A stretch of 64,000 nt of DNA from Brachyspira sp. SAP_772 (GTDB taxonomy: Bacteria > Spirochaetota > Brachyspiria > Brachyspirales > Brachyspiraceae): contig NZ_VYIX01000001.1 of the NCBI RefSeq assembly GCF_009755885.1, forward strand, positions 328,418 through 392,417, given 5' to 3'. Below, piece after piece: positions 10,292-18,397 of this stretch. The position numbers and the translations under genes are program-made. Positions within the stretch are counted from its first letter, which is position 1; every line of letters starts with the position of its first letter. Under the pieces are notes generated by a model. That model saw only the letters and a program-made list of their open reading frames with translations. It did no database searches and was not told the DNA's origin.

Positions 10292-11461
10292 TTATAATAA
10301 AGTCTCTATAAACTGCTTTGCAACCCTTGGGCTTCTTCCTGCACTTCTTATAGCATAACTTTCTGCTTGTTTTATAAGTTCTTCTTTATCTATTTGTATA
10401 TTATAGTCTTTTGCATATGATAACACTATATCTACAAATAAATCCTTATCTGGTCTTTGGAAAGTTATAACTATACCAAATCTGTTTGTTAAACTCATTA
10501 TCTGCTGAATAGTGTCTTCTACGTGTATATCATCTCCTGTCCTGTCATTAAAATTTTCTTTTATTAAATGCCTATAATTTGAAGTTACATAAACTACTAT
10601 ATTTTGTGGAAAAGAGTTTACTCCGCCTTCAAGTACTGCTTTTAAATATGAGAAACTGTCATCATTAGAAGAAAAAGTTAAATCATCTATGAATATTATA
10701 AATTTAAGTGGACTTAAACTTAGTTTTTGTATTATATCTGTGATAAATGATAATTGACTTTTTTTAACTTCAATAAGCCTTAAACCTTCATCTTTAAACA
10801 TATTGGCAATAGCTTTTATAGTGCTGCTTTTACCAGTACCAGCATCACCATAAAGAAGTATATTATTAGCCTTTTTTCCTTCTAATAAGACCCTAGTGTT
10901 TTGTATTACTTTCTCTCTTTCTCTCTCATAACCATATAATTGTTTTATATCTTGTTTATCTTGATGTTCTGCTTTTGTTATGTTGTTTCTTTCATCAAGT
11001 GTGAACATATTGTTGTTATAAAATATTCCATAGCCTTTTTTGCTAATTTCTTTTATATGACTAGAGTATATATTATAAAAATCAATTTTTTTTGTTTCTA
11101 ACCCTGCAAAATTATTATAAATATCAGACAAATTAATTTCAGATAAATAACTAAAAAAATCTAATTCTTCTTTTAAAGCATTTTCTATGTTTTTATTTAT
11201 ATTTTGTTTTAATAATATTTTTTTTATATATATGTTATCATCTCTAAATATATATTCTAATAAATACTCTCCTATATTATCATTATTATTATAAAGTTCA
11301 TTTAAAAAATCGTAATATAAAGATGTTGTTTCTGTATCATCATTAGAATTATATTTTAATAACTTTATTAATTTTTTTATAGTTTTTGTTTTTAATATTT
11401 CTCTAAATATTATTAATTTTGAAAAACCAATTATTATTTTTTCTTTCATAATTTTTCTCAC
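10292..11461 (-). CDS. DUF815-type AAA ATPase
   Basis: 389 residues. The N-terminal 170 residues are helical and poorly conserved. The C-terminal AAA part has Walker A GDAGTGKSS (about 204-212), Walker B FIIFIDDLTF, and the SNYRHLI and arginine-finger region (SLTNRFG) typical of the DUF815/YifB-unrelated ATPase family. The biochemical role of the family is not established. The start is GTG at 11461 and overlaps the end of dxr by 4 nt; an in-frame ATG at 11449 is the alternative. It converges with the upstream glycosyltransferase-like gene. Confidence 0.82.
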   Translation of the reverse strand: MRKIMKEKIIIGFSKLIIFREILKTKTIKKLIKLLKYNSNDDTETTSLYYDFLNELYNNNDNIGEYLLEYIFRDDNIYIKKILLKQNINKNIENALKEELDFFSYLSEINLSDIYNNFAGLETKKIDFYNIYSSHIKEISKKGYGIFYNNNMFTLDERNNITKAEHQDKQDIKQLYGYEREREKVIQNTRVLLEGKKANNILLYGDAGTGKSSTIKAIANMFKDEGLRLIEVKKSQLSFITDIIQKLSLSPLKFIIFIDDLTFSSNDDSFSYLKAVLEGGVNSFPQNIVVYVTSNYRHLIKENFNDRTGDDIHVEDTIQQIMSLTNRFGIVITFQRPDKDLFVDIVLSYAKDYNIQIDKEELIKQAESYAIRSAGRSPRVAKQFIETLL

Positions 11462-12612
11462 ATATGTTTTATAGTTTCTATTAATTTTAAAGTTTCTTTT
11501 CTTGTTTCATTATCAATTTTTATAATATTTTCCACAGTAAGCGGTATATGCGAAACATTAATTTTTACCATTCTCGCTACTATATCAAATATTTCTGTAA
11601 ATCTTATCTTTCTTTCCAAAAAAGAATATACACATACTTCATTAGCAGCATTTAATATGCAAGGATATAATCCTCCCTTTTTGCCGCATTCATAAGCAAG
11701 TTTTAGCATAATAAACTTATCAAAATCCATCTTATAAAAATTAATCTCACTATGTTCATAAAGTTTTAATTTTTCAAATGGTGTACCTTTTACTTCAGGG
11801 TAGGTGAGGGCATGTTGTATAGGAAGACGCATATCATTTTTTCCAATTTGTGCATATATCTCCCCATCTACAAACTCAACCATAGAATGTATTAAACTTT
11901 GAGGGTGTATAATAGTTTCTATTTTATCATAATCCAAATTAAATAAATGATGAGCTTCTATTACTTCAAAGCCCTTATTCATCATAGTGGCACTATCTAT
12001 TGTAATTTTTCCGCCCATATTCCAAGTAGGATGTTTTAAAGCCATTTCCACTGTAACATTTTTTAACTCTTCTTTTGGAGTTCTAAAGAAAGGTCCTCCA
12101 GATGCTGTTATTATTACTTTTGAAATTTCTACATTGCTAAAATGATTTAATATTTGAAAAATTGCAGAATGTTCGCTGTCTATTGGCACCAATTTAGCAT
12201 TATGTTTTTTTAATAAATCATTAATTATATCTCCGCCTACAACTAATGTTTCTTTATTTGCTAATGCCACCATTTTAGATTTTTTTATTGCTTCTATTGT
12301 TGGAAGAAAACCTGAATAGCCTACTAAAGCATTTACTAATATGTCAAAATCAATATCTTTTACAAAATCAGCTATACTTCCTTCATAGATATTAACATTG
12401 ATATTAAATTTTTTGAACTTTTCTAAAGCTTCCTGAGAAGAGATATGCACATATTTTGGTTTGAATTTCATGCATTCTTCTTTTAATACATCGATTTTTG
12501 TGTTTGTAGTAATTCCTACTATTTCAAAGTCATTATAAAAATGTTCTATTACCGAGCAAGTATTCACTCCTATAGAACCAGTAGCACCAAGTATGAGAAC
12601 TCTTTTTTTCAT
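11458..12612 (-). CDS. dxr: 1-deoxy-D-xylulose 5-phosphate reductoisomerase
   Basis: Second enzyme of the MEP isoprenoid pathway: converts DXP to 2-C-methyl-D-erythritol 4-phosphate with NADPH. The NADPH-binding GATGSIG motif is at 8-14. The conserved ANKETLV, the PIDSEHSAIFQ metal-site region, the ITASGGPF and the HPTWNMGGKITIDSATMMNKGFE motifs are all visible (the last is split here only by reading). 384 residues is the normal length. The terminal overlap with the DUF815 ATPase gene indicates co-transcription. Confidence 0.97.
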   Translation of the reverse strand: MKKRVLILGATGSIGVNTCSVIEHFYNDFEIVGITTNTKIDVLKEECMKFKPKYVHISSQEALEKFKKFNINVNIYEGSIADFVKDIDFDILVNALVGYSGFLPTIEAIKKSKMVALANKETLVVGGDIINDLLKKHNAKLVPIDSEHSAIFQILNHFSNVEISKVIITASGGPFFRTPKEELKNVTVEMALKHPTWNMGGKITIDSATMMNKGFEVIEAHHLFNLDYDKIETIIHPQSLIHSMVEFVDGEIYAQIGKNDMRLPIQHALTYPEVKGTPFEKLKLYEHSEINFYKMDFDKFIMLKLAYECGKKGGLYPCILNAANEVCVYSFLERKIRFTEIFDIVARMVKINVSHIPLTVENIIKIDNETRKETLKLIETIKHM

Positions 12613-12679
12613 TGAAAATTAATCCTTAAATATATTATAAAGAATAATATATCTTAAGATTAATTATTTCAAGTATGAT

Positions 12680-12704
12680 GAGATGATTAGTTTATAATCA
12701 TCTC
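12680..12704 (-). terminator. Perfect 10-bp hairpin after the Fe-S protein gene
   Basis: GAGATGATTA, 5-nt loop, TAATCATCTC, starting 15 nt beyond the stop of the minus-strand Fe-S protein gene. The T-rich flank lies on the plus-strand 3' side, so as a minus-strand terminator it lacks a U tract. It may instead be an mRNA-stabilising hairpin or a protein site. Confidence 0.45.
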
Positions 12705-12718
12705 ATTATTATTTTTTA

Positions 12719-13528
12719 TTAGATTATTTCTCCATCTATGGATATAGTGTATTCTTTTATTATGATGTTTTTATTTGCTTTTTTAAGAGCTGCTTCTACT
12801 ATCATTTCAACACCTCCGCAGCAAGGCACTTCCATACGAACTATTGTAATAGATTTAATATTTTTTGTTTCAAATATATTAGCGAGTTTTTCAATATATG
12901 AATCTATGTCGCTATCAAGTTTAGGACACAACATCATAAGCACTTTGCCTTTCAAGAATTTTGAATGGAAATTTGCATAAGTAAAAGGAACACAATCTGC
13001 ACTAATAAGTAAATCTATATCATTAAGATAGGTGGCATTTGGGTTCATAAGTTTTAGCTGTATAGGCCAATTTCTTAACTCAGAATCCATCTTTATATTG
13101 TTGTTGGATGTAGGCATTTTATCTCTCATGTCCCTTTGCATGCTTCCGGGACATCCGCAAGGTTTGTTTTCTTCCATGTTAGGTACCTCCAAATTATTAT
13201 CTTTTAAATATTTTATAGCTTCATTAAAAAGCTTATCTTCTCCATGCTCTTTTAAATGTTTTAGATGAGCCTTTATTACATTAGCACCGCCTTTAGCAAT
13301 ATTTACCATTACTTTTTGTTCATTATATTCTTCTGCTTCTCTCTCTTCTATAGTCATTGCATTTTCTGGGCATTTTTTTATGCAAGCTCCAAGCCCGTCA
13401 CAAAATAAATCGCTTATAAGTCTTGCTTTTCCGTCTATTATTTGTAAAGCTCCCTCAGGACAATCTGGTATGCATTCTCCACAGCCTGTGCATTTATCTT
13501 CATCTATTTTTATTATTCTTCTTTTCAT
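12719..13528 (-). CDS. Ferredoxin-like 4Fe-4S protein with C-terminal cysteine-rich domain
   Basis: 269 residues. The N-terminus carries a classic cluster motif CTGCGECIPDCP (about 13-24) and a second motif CDGLGACIKKCP (about 43-54), as in two-cluster ferredoxins. A CGCPGS motif lies near 130, and a C-terminal domain has further cysteines (DC, LCP, PCCGG). In many anaerobes this family sits with hybrid-cluster protein genes under HcpR-type Crp/Fnr control. Here it is divergent from a Crp/Fnr regulator with a palindrome between them. Likely an electron carrier in nitrosative or redox stress; the exact role is not known. Confidence 0.8.
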   Translation of the reverse strand: MKRRIIKIDEDKCTGCGECIPDCPEGALQIIDGKARLISDLFCDGLGACIKKCPENAMTIEEREAEEYNEQKVMVNIAKGGANVIKAHLKHLKEHGEDKLFNEAIKYLKDNNLEVPNMEENKPCGCPGSMQRDMRDKMPTSNNNIKMDSELRNWPIQLKLMNPNATYLNDIDLLISADCVPFTYANFHSKFLKGKVLMMLCPKLDSDIDSYIEKLANIFETKNIKSITIVRMEVPCCGGVEMIVEAALKKANKNIIIKEYTISIDGEII

Positions 13529-13569
13529 TTTGCTTAAACTCCTATTTATAAAAGTTATTAATTGTTTTT

Positions 13570-13611
13570 ATAATACTATTTTTTATAAAAAACTCAGTTG
13601 CTATGGCAACT
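13570..13611 (-). promoter_or_regulatory. Palindromic Crp/Fnr-type operator and -10 box for the Fe-S protein gene
   Basis: AGTTGC TATG GCAACT at 13596-13611 is a 6-bp-arm palindrome with a 4-nt centre, the layout of Crp/Fnr sites. On the minus strand a TATTAT box at 13575-13570 predicts a start near 13563. The palindrome centre is then about 41 nt upstream, the class II activator position. The regulator gene next door is the obvious candidate to bind it. Confidence 0.55.
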
Positions 13612-13675
13612 AGATAATATTGATTTTTTAATAAAAAGTACTATATTAGTTATTATATAATTGAGAGTTTGAGTT

Positions 13676-14317
13676 ATGGAAGAGTATATAGATATAATAT
13701 TAAAATCAAGTTTATTTAATAATATAGAGAGAGATAATATTCTTAATATAATTAATAGTTTTGGATATCAAAATAAATCATATAAAAAAGGAAATACTAT
13801 TATAGACATAGGAGATCGTATAGAGCATATTTATTTAATATTAGATGGAATGGTAGAAGTTTCAAAAGAATATGATGATGCAAGAAAAAACATAGTTAAT
13901 ATATTAAATGCTGGAGATATTTTTGCAGAATCTTTTGCATTATCTACAAAGAAGATTTCTACAATACAGGCATTATCTTTTACCAATACTAAGATATTAA
14001 AAATAAATACTAATAATATTTTTAGTAATGCAATTTTTTTGCAAAATCTCATTAAAGTTTTATCTGATAAAAATATATTTCTCTCTATAAAAAATGATAT
14101 ATTAAGTCAAAAAAGTTTAAGAAGTAAAATAATGCTTTATTTAAAATATATGTCTAATATACAAAAATCTAATAATATAGTAATACCGTATAATAGAGAT
14201 AAATTAGCAGAGTTTATATCTTCAGATAGAAGTGCATTATCAAGAGAATTAAATAGACTATCAAAAGAAAAAATAATAAAACTTGAAGGCAACAAAATAA
14301 CAATTTTAAAACATTAA
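13676..14317 (+). CDS. Crp/Fnr family transcriptional regulator
   Basis: 213 residues: an N-terminal cyclic-nucleotide-binding-type beta barrel (about 10-120, with IDIGDRIEHIYLILDGMVEV), a dimer helix, and a C-terminal winged helix with the recognition segment SSDRSALSRELNRL (about 180-193). The N-terminal cysteines of FNR are absent, so it is not a classical Fe-S oxygen sensor. An HcpR-like role, sensing nitrosative stress, is inferred from the divergent Fe-S protein gene. It ends 3 nt before the convergent rrf2 stop. Confidence 0.85.
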   Translation: MEEYIDIILKSSLFNNIERDNILNIINSFGYQNKSYKKGNTIIDIGDRIEHIYLILDGMVEVSKEYDDARKNIVNILNAGDIFAESFALSTKKISTIQALSFTNTKILKINTNNIFSNAIFLQNLIKVLSDKNIFLSIKNDILSQKSLRSKIMLYLKYMSNIQKSNNIVIPYNRDKLAEFISSDRSALSRELNRLSKEKIIKLEGNKITILKH

Positions 14318-14320
14318 AAA

Positions 14321-14761
14321 CTACTTATTCATAAAGTCTAAATGCTTTTTTCTTTTTTTCACTTCATCAACTATTTTTTTGATAGTGATTTTGGATAATG
14401 ATTTTTCAAAGTCTTCTTTTACACTATTAAACTCTTCTCCAAGTACATCAAACATAGCACAACCAACCGGACAAACATGATTAGGGTGATGAAAACTAAA
14501 TAGTCCTCTTTCTTCTTCTGTGAATACTGCTTTATATATTGACAGCAATGTTATATCTTTTTCATCTTTTATAAGTTTGCTTCCCTTTTTAGTTGTTTCA
14601 ACTATTCCAGCATCTTGAAGTTTTAATAGAATTCTTCTTATTAGGGCGGGATTAGTTTTTACGCTTTTTGCAAGCAGATGAGAAGTAGTGCCTTCATTTT
14701 CAAAAAAGGCTATGCATAAAACTATATGTGTAGCAACTGATAATTTAGTGTTAATCTTCAT
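14321..14761 (-). CDS. Rrf2 family transcriptional regulator
   Basis: 146 residues. The N-terminus MKINTKLSVATHIVLCIAF matches the family start, and the winged helix follows (LAKSVKTNPALIRRILLKL). The C-terminal half has HPNHVCPVGCAMF, like the YwnA-type branch rather than the three-cysteine IscR/NsrR cluster site. No ribosome site precedes the ATG. Instead TTGACT (14796-14791) and TATTAT (14773-14768), spaced 17 bp, predict transcription starting at the ATG itself, so the mRNA is probably leaderless. It may control itself and the divergent lipoprotein through the palindrome at 14815-14837. Confidence 0.88.
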   Translation of the reverse strand: MKINTKLSVATHIVLCIAFFENEGTTSHLLAKSVKTNPALIRRILLKLQDAGIVETTKKGSKLIKDEKDITLLSIYKAVFTEEERGLFSFHHPNHVCPVGCAMFDVLGEEFNSVKEDFEKSLSKITIKKIVDEVKKRKKHLDFMNK

Positions 14762-14767
14762 GATATT

Positions 14768-14796
14768 ATAATAAATTTAATAAGCATAATAGTCAA
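14768..14796 (-). promoter_or_regulatory. Promoter of rrf2, predicts a leaderless transcript
   Basis: Minus strand TTGACT at 14796-14791 and TATTAT at 14773-14768, spacer 17 bp. The expected start is at about 14762-14760, which coincides with the ATG at 14761. Confidence 0.65.
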
Positions 14797-14814
14797 TAGT
14801 TTTTTATTTTTAGT

Positions 14815-14837
14815 ATTGTAACTGTTTTGGTAACAAT
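14815..14837. promoter_or_regulatory. Imperfect palindrome between rrf2 and the divergent lipoprotein gene
   Basis: ATTGTAAC, 7-nt centre, GTAACAAT: seven of eight arm positions are complementary. It also contains the direct repeat GTAAC. It lies upstream of the TATAAT box at 14859-14864 of the plus-strand gene, where a -35 element would be expected. Candidate Rrf2 or Crp/Fnr operator. Confidence 0.5.
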
Positions 14838-14916
14838 ATTTTGTTTAAAGACTATTGATATAATATTGAAAGTGCTGTATAAATTTTTTTAATGAATAAA
14901 TAAAGAGGAGAAAAAA

Positions 14917-15855
14917 ATGAATAAACTTTTTTTAATTTTATCATTAGTAGTATTTGCAGTTTCTTGTTCAAATAATTCTGGAGATGGAACAACTAAAGCT
15001 AGCAGCAGTACTTCAGGAGCTCAATATGTAAAAAAAGCGGTTGCTATTAATGTTGAAGGATTAGCAGCACCTGAGAGTGTTAAGTTTAGAAATGGTAAAT
15101 TATATATAGCAAATTTGGGAGACCCTAATGCACCTAAAGACGGATTTATCATTGTTGCTAATGAAGATGGTTCTAACCCTCAAAAACTTTTTGAAGGTGA
15201 ATTGGATAGCCCTAAAGGTTTTTCTTTCTTAAATGATGATATTATTATTATACCTGATCAAGTTAATGATAGCTCTATGACAGGTAATTTAGTATTAGCT
15301 AATGTAAAAGAAAATAAAATAATAACTAAACTTCCTATAGAAGGCTCTAAATTCTTAAATGATACAGTAGTTATAACTCCTACAAAAGTAGCATTAACTG
15401 ACACTGGTGCTTCTACAGTTCATTTCGTAAATGTTGATAATAATTCAGCTTTATCTATTACTTCATCAGTAACAGGTGTAGTTGGTGCTAATGGCATATT
15501 CTTAGATAACGGAGTATTATATATAGCAGGAAGCACATTCGGAGGCGATGCTAATGGAGGCGATATTTATACTTTAAATATAGACGGTACAGGCTTAACT
15601 AAATGGACAGCTTCAAGATTGGGTGCTGGTGCTTTAGATGGTATAGCTATTGCAAACGGAAAGTTATATGTTTCTGATTGGGGCGAAAACGGTGCTAATA
15701 ATAATGCTTGTATTTATGTGTTTGATTTAAATACTAAAGAGCAGATTGAAAAAATTGAAGGTTCTTTGTCTGGTGTTGCTGATATAGATTTAGTTAATAA
15801 TGTTATATATATACCAGAGCTTTCTACAAGCTTAATTAAGAAAGTACAATTATAA
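14917..15855 (+). CDS. Lipoprotein with SMP-30/NHL-like beta-propeller
   Basis: 312 residues. The lipobox FAVSC puts the acylated cysteine at 17, so the mature protein should be membrane anchored. The rest shows repeated blocks with GxLYIAN, G.N.GIFLDNGVLYIA and LDGIAIANGKLYVSDWG, the pattern of six-bladed SMP-30/gluconolactonase or NHL propellers. The ligand or substrate is unknown. A GAGGAG ribosome site precedes the ATG. Followed by a close paralogue after a terminator, so the two are separate transcription units. Confidence 0.75.
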   Translation: MNKLFLILSLVVFAVSCSNNSGDGTTKASSSTSGAQYVKKAVAINVEGLAAPESVKFRNGKLYIANLGDPNAPKDGFIIVANEDGSNPQKLFEGELDSPKGFSFLNDDIIIIPDQVNDSSMTGNLVLANVKENKIITKLPIEGSKFLNDTVVITPTKVALTDTGASTVHFVNVDNNSALSITSSVTGVVGANGIFLDNGVLYIAGSTFGGDANGGDIYTLNIDGTGLTKWTASRLGAGALDGIAIANGKLYVSDWGENGANNNACIYVFDLNTKEQIEKIEGSLSGVADIDLVNNVIYIPELSTSLIKKVQL

Positions 15856-15895
15856 TTTATTATATAATTTTCTTGTATAATTTATAAATAATTAT

Positions 15896-15936
15896 AAGCA
15901 TATATTATAATTCGATTATAATATGTGCTTTTTTAT
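15896..15936 (+). terminator. Intrinsic terminator after the first propeller lipoprotein
   Basis: Stem AGCA.ATATTATAAT against ATTATAATAT.TGCT, with a tiny TCG loop, followed by a run of T residues. Confidence 0.8.
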
Positions 15937-16011
15937 TTTTATCATAATTTTATATTGATATAGATTATAAATAATATATTTTTAAAATAAAAAATGTTAT
16001 GGAGTTTTTTT

Positions 16012-16917
16012 ATGAATAAAATTATATTAGCGTTATTTTTTATAATAATATTTATTGTTTCATGCAATAAACAAAATTCTTCATCATCTAATAATAAAAA
16101 AGAAGCTGTGTTAATAGATGTTGAAGGCACTGCTGCACCTGAAAGTATAAGATTAAGAAATGGAAAATTATATATTGCAAATATTGGAAATACAGGCAAA
16201 GCAAATGACGGCTTTTTCTTATGTGTTAATGAAGACGGCTCTAATCCAATAAAACTCTTTGAAGGAGAATTAGATTCACCTAAGGGGTTTTATTTTATCA
16301 CTGATGATATTATTGCTATTGCTGATCAAGATGATGAGACAGAATTAGCTGGAAATGTGGTGCTTGCCAATGTTAAAGATAATACTATAATAACAAAACT
16401 CGCTATAAATGATGCCAAATTATTAAATGATGTAGTTGCAATAGATGATAATACTATAGCAGTTACAGATACAGGAAAGAGTAGGGTATATATAATAAAA
16501 ATAGAAAATAACTCATCGCTTTCTATTGTAAACACTATTGAAAATGTTTATGGTGCTAATGGAATAGCTTTTAATGATGGTATATTGTATGTTGTTTCAA
16601 ATGGATTTATGGGAGCAGAAAATACGGGTTATATATATTCTTTTAATGCAGATGGAAGCGGATTAGGTAAATGGATAGATTCTATAATAGGCTCAGGCGG
16701 ATTAGACGGTATAGCTGTATATAACAATAAACTATATGTTACAGATTGGGGTGAAGGAGGAACTAATGCTTCTATATATGTATTTGATATAAGCACAAAA
16801 GAACAATTAGAAAAAATTGAAGGTTCTTTGATAGGTGCTGCTGATATAGATGTTATAAATGATGTTATATATATTCCAGAGATTCCTACTGGTTTAATCA
16901 AAAAAATAGAATTATAA
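16012..16917 (+). CDS. Lipoprotein with SMP-30/NHL-like beta-propeller, paralogue of the previous one
   Basis: 301 residues from the ATG at 16012, chosen because GGAG at 16001-16004 lies 7 nt upstream; an ATG at 15994 has no such site. The lipobox FIVSC is at the end of a short hydrophobic signal. The same propeller blocks as in the preceding gene are present (LDGIAVYNNKLYVTDWGEGG, EQLEKIEGSL.GAADID), so it is a tandem duplicate that has diverged moderately. Function unknown. Confidence 0.75.
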   Translation: MNKIILALFFIIIFIVSCNKQNSSSSNNKKEAVLIDVEGTAAPESIRLRNGKLYIANIGNTGKANDGFFLCVNEDGSNPIKLFEGELDSPKGFYFITDDIIAIADQDDETELAGNVVLANVKDNTIITKLAINDAKLLNDVVAIDDNTIAVTDTGKSRVYIIKIENNSSLSIVNTIENVYGANGIAFNDGILYVVSNGFMGAENTGYIYSFNADGSGLGKWIDSIIGSGGLDGIAVYNNKLYVTDWGEGGTNASIYVFDISTKEQLEKIEGSLIGAADIDVINDVIYIPEIPTGLIKKIEL

Positions 16918-16929
16918 TTTAAATATAAT

Positions 16930-16959
16930 AGATGCATCTTTTATAGGTGCATCTTTTTT
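16930..16959 (+). terminator. Intrinsic terminator after the second propeller lipoprotein
   Basis: AGATGCA, 11-nt loop, TGCATCT, then six T residues. Confidence 0.8.
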
Positions 16960-17137
16960 GTATATAGTCAAAATTTCTAAATTTGTCATAATATGATTTC
17001 ATAAAAGCCTCTGTTTTATAGATAGAAATTTATTATTTATCAACTAACTGTAAAATTTTAAACACTTCTTCTTAATTTATCTTTAAACATATCAGCAATT
17101 TATTTTAATTATTATTAATAAAAATTATATTTTAGAT

Positions 17138-17166
17138 TTGACTAATTAATAAAAATGCATTATAAT
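17138..17166 (+). promoter_or_regulatory. Promoter for hemH
   Basis: TTGACT at 17138-17143 and TATAAT at 17161-17166, spacer 17 bp, about 22 nt before the ribosome site and start of hemH. Confidence 0.7.
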
Positions 17167-17194
17167 TAATAATTATTACTAATAAGGATATATT

Positions 17195-18196
17195 ATGAAT
17201 AAGTCTAAATATAAAAAAAGCGTTATACTATTAAATATGGGCGGACCAAAAAATATTGAGGAAATAAATACTTTTTTAGTTAATATGTTTAATGATTATT
17301 ATATTCTAAATATAAAAAACGGATTTATAAGAAATATGGTGTCAAAAAAAATAGTAAATAAAATAAAACCTGATGTTATAAGTCATTATGAAGCTATAGG
17401 AGGAAAATCTCCAATAAATGAATATACAGAAAAATTAGTAAATAAACTTAATAAATTAGACAGTTTATCAGATTATAAATATATAATGAATTATACTCAT
17501 CCTTATGCTTATGATGTATTGAAAGAATTAAAAAATAGCGGTGTAGAAGAAATTATATTATTTAGTATGTATCCTCAATATTCAGAAGTTACAGTAAAAT
17601 CATCATTAGAAAGTGTTTATAAGGCTATGAAGAAACTAAAATATAATCCAAAAATTAATATAATAGACAGATATTATTATGATGATAATTATAATAATTC
17701 TATAATAAAATTAATAAAAGATTCAATAGTAAATAAAAACTCTGAAGAATATATATTAATATTTTCAGCACACTCAATACCAAAAATGTATGCTGATAAA
17801 GGCGATCCGTATGAATATGAATGTAATTATAATACTAAAATATTAAAAGAAAAACTCTATAAGGAAGGATTATATTTTAAAGATATTGTTCTTTCTTATC
17901 AATCAAAAATAGGAAAAATAGAATGGCTTTCTCCTGCCACAATAGACATAATAAAAAAATATAAAGGAGAAAAATTAATAATATATCCTTTAGCATTTAC
18001 AATAGACAACTCTGAAACAATTTATGAAATAGATATGGAATACAGAAAAGAAGCTATAAGTAAATATAATATAAAGGATTTTATATTAGTACCTTGTTTA
18101 AATGATAATTTTTATTTTGCTAAAACAATCATTGAGTTATCAAACAATGCTAAAATATACAATTCAAATATATCAGATATTAAAAAAATAGTTTAA
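17195..18196 (+). CDS. hemH: Ferrochelatase family protein
   Basis: 333 residues. The N-terminus VILLNMGGPKNIEEINTFLVNMF is the ferrochelatase signature region, followed by the MYPQYSEVTVKSSLESV segment. The metal-binding histidine is seen in FSAHSIP (His193), and the acidic C-terminal motif in DNSETIYEIDMEY. It inserts ferrous iron into a porphyrin (protoporphyrin IX or coproporphyrin III). No other haem gene is nearby and the gene has its own promoter. AAGGA precedes the ATG. It could serve haem synthesis from a scavenged porphyrin or run in reverse to recover iron; the sequence does not decide. Confidence 0.9.
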   Translation: MNKSKYKKSVILLNMGGPKNIEEINTFLVNMFNDYYILNIKNGFIRNMVSKKIVNKIKPDVISHYEAIGGKSPINEYTEKLVNKLNKLDSLSDYKYIMNYTHPYAYDVLKELKNSGVEEIILFSMYPQYSEVTVKSSLESVYKAMKKLKYNPKINIIDRYYYDDNYNNSIIKLIKDSIVNKNSEEYILIFSAHSIPKMYADKGDPYEYECNYNTKILKEKLYKEGLYFKDIVLSYQSKIGKIEWLSPATIDIIKKYKGEKLIIYPLAFTIDNSETIYEIDMEYRKEAISKYNIKDFILVPCLNDNFYFAKTIIELSNNAKIYNSNISDIKKIV

Positions 18197-18335
18197 TAAA
18201 TATAATTAAATTATTTTATTTTTATTCATATTAATTATAATTTTTTATTTATATTTTTGAATATTGATTAAGTATATTATATATAGACATGAATAAATTT
18301 TAATATAATTAAAAAGTTTATGACAAATAATTTTC

Positions 18336-18363
18336 TTGACAATATAAGAAATAATAATATCAT
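18336..18363 (+). promoter_or_regulatory. Promoter for the Gfo/Idh/MocA gene
   Basis: TTGACA at 18336-18341 and TATCAT at 18358-18363, spacer 16 bp; start about 30 nt before the ATG. Confidence 0.55.
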
Positions 18364-18397
18364 ATTTCTATAAACATTTTATAAGAGGTTTTTTATA

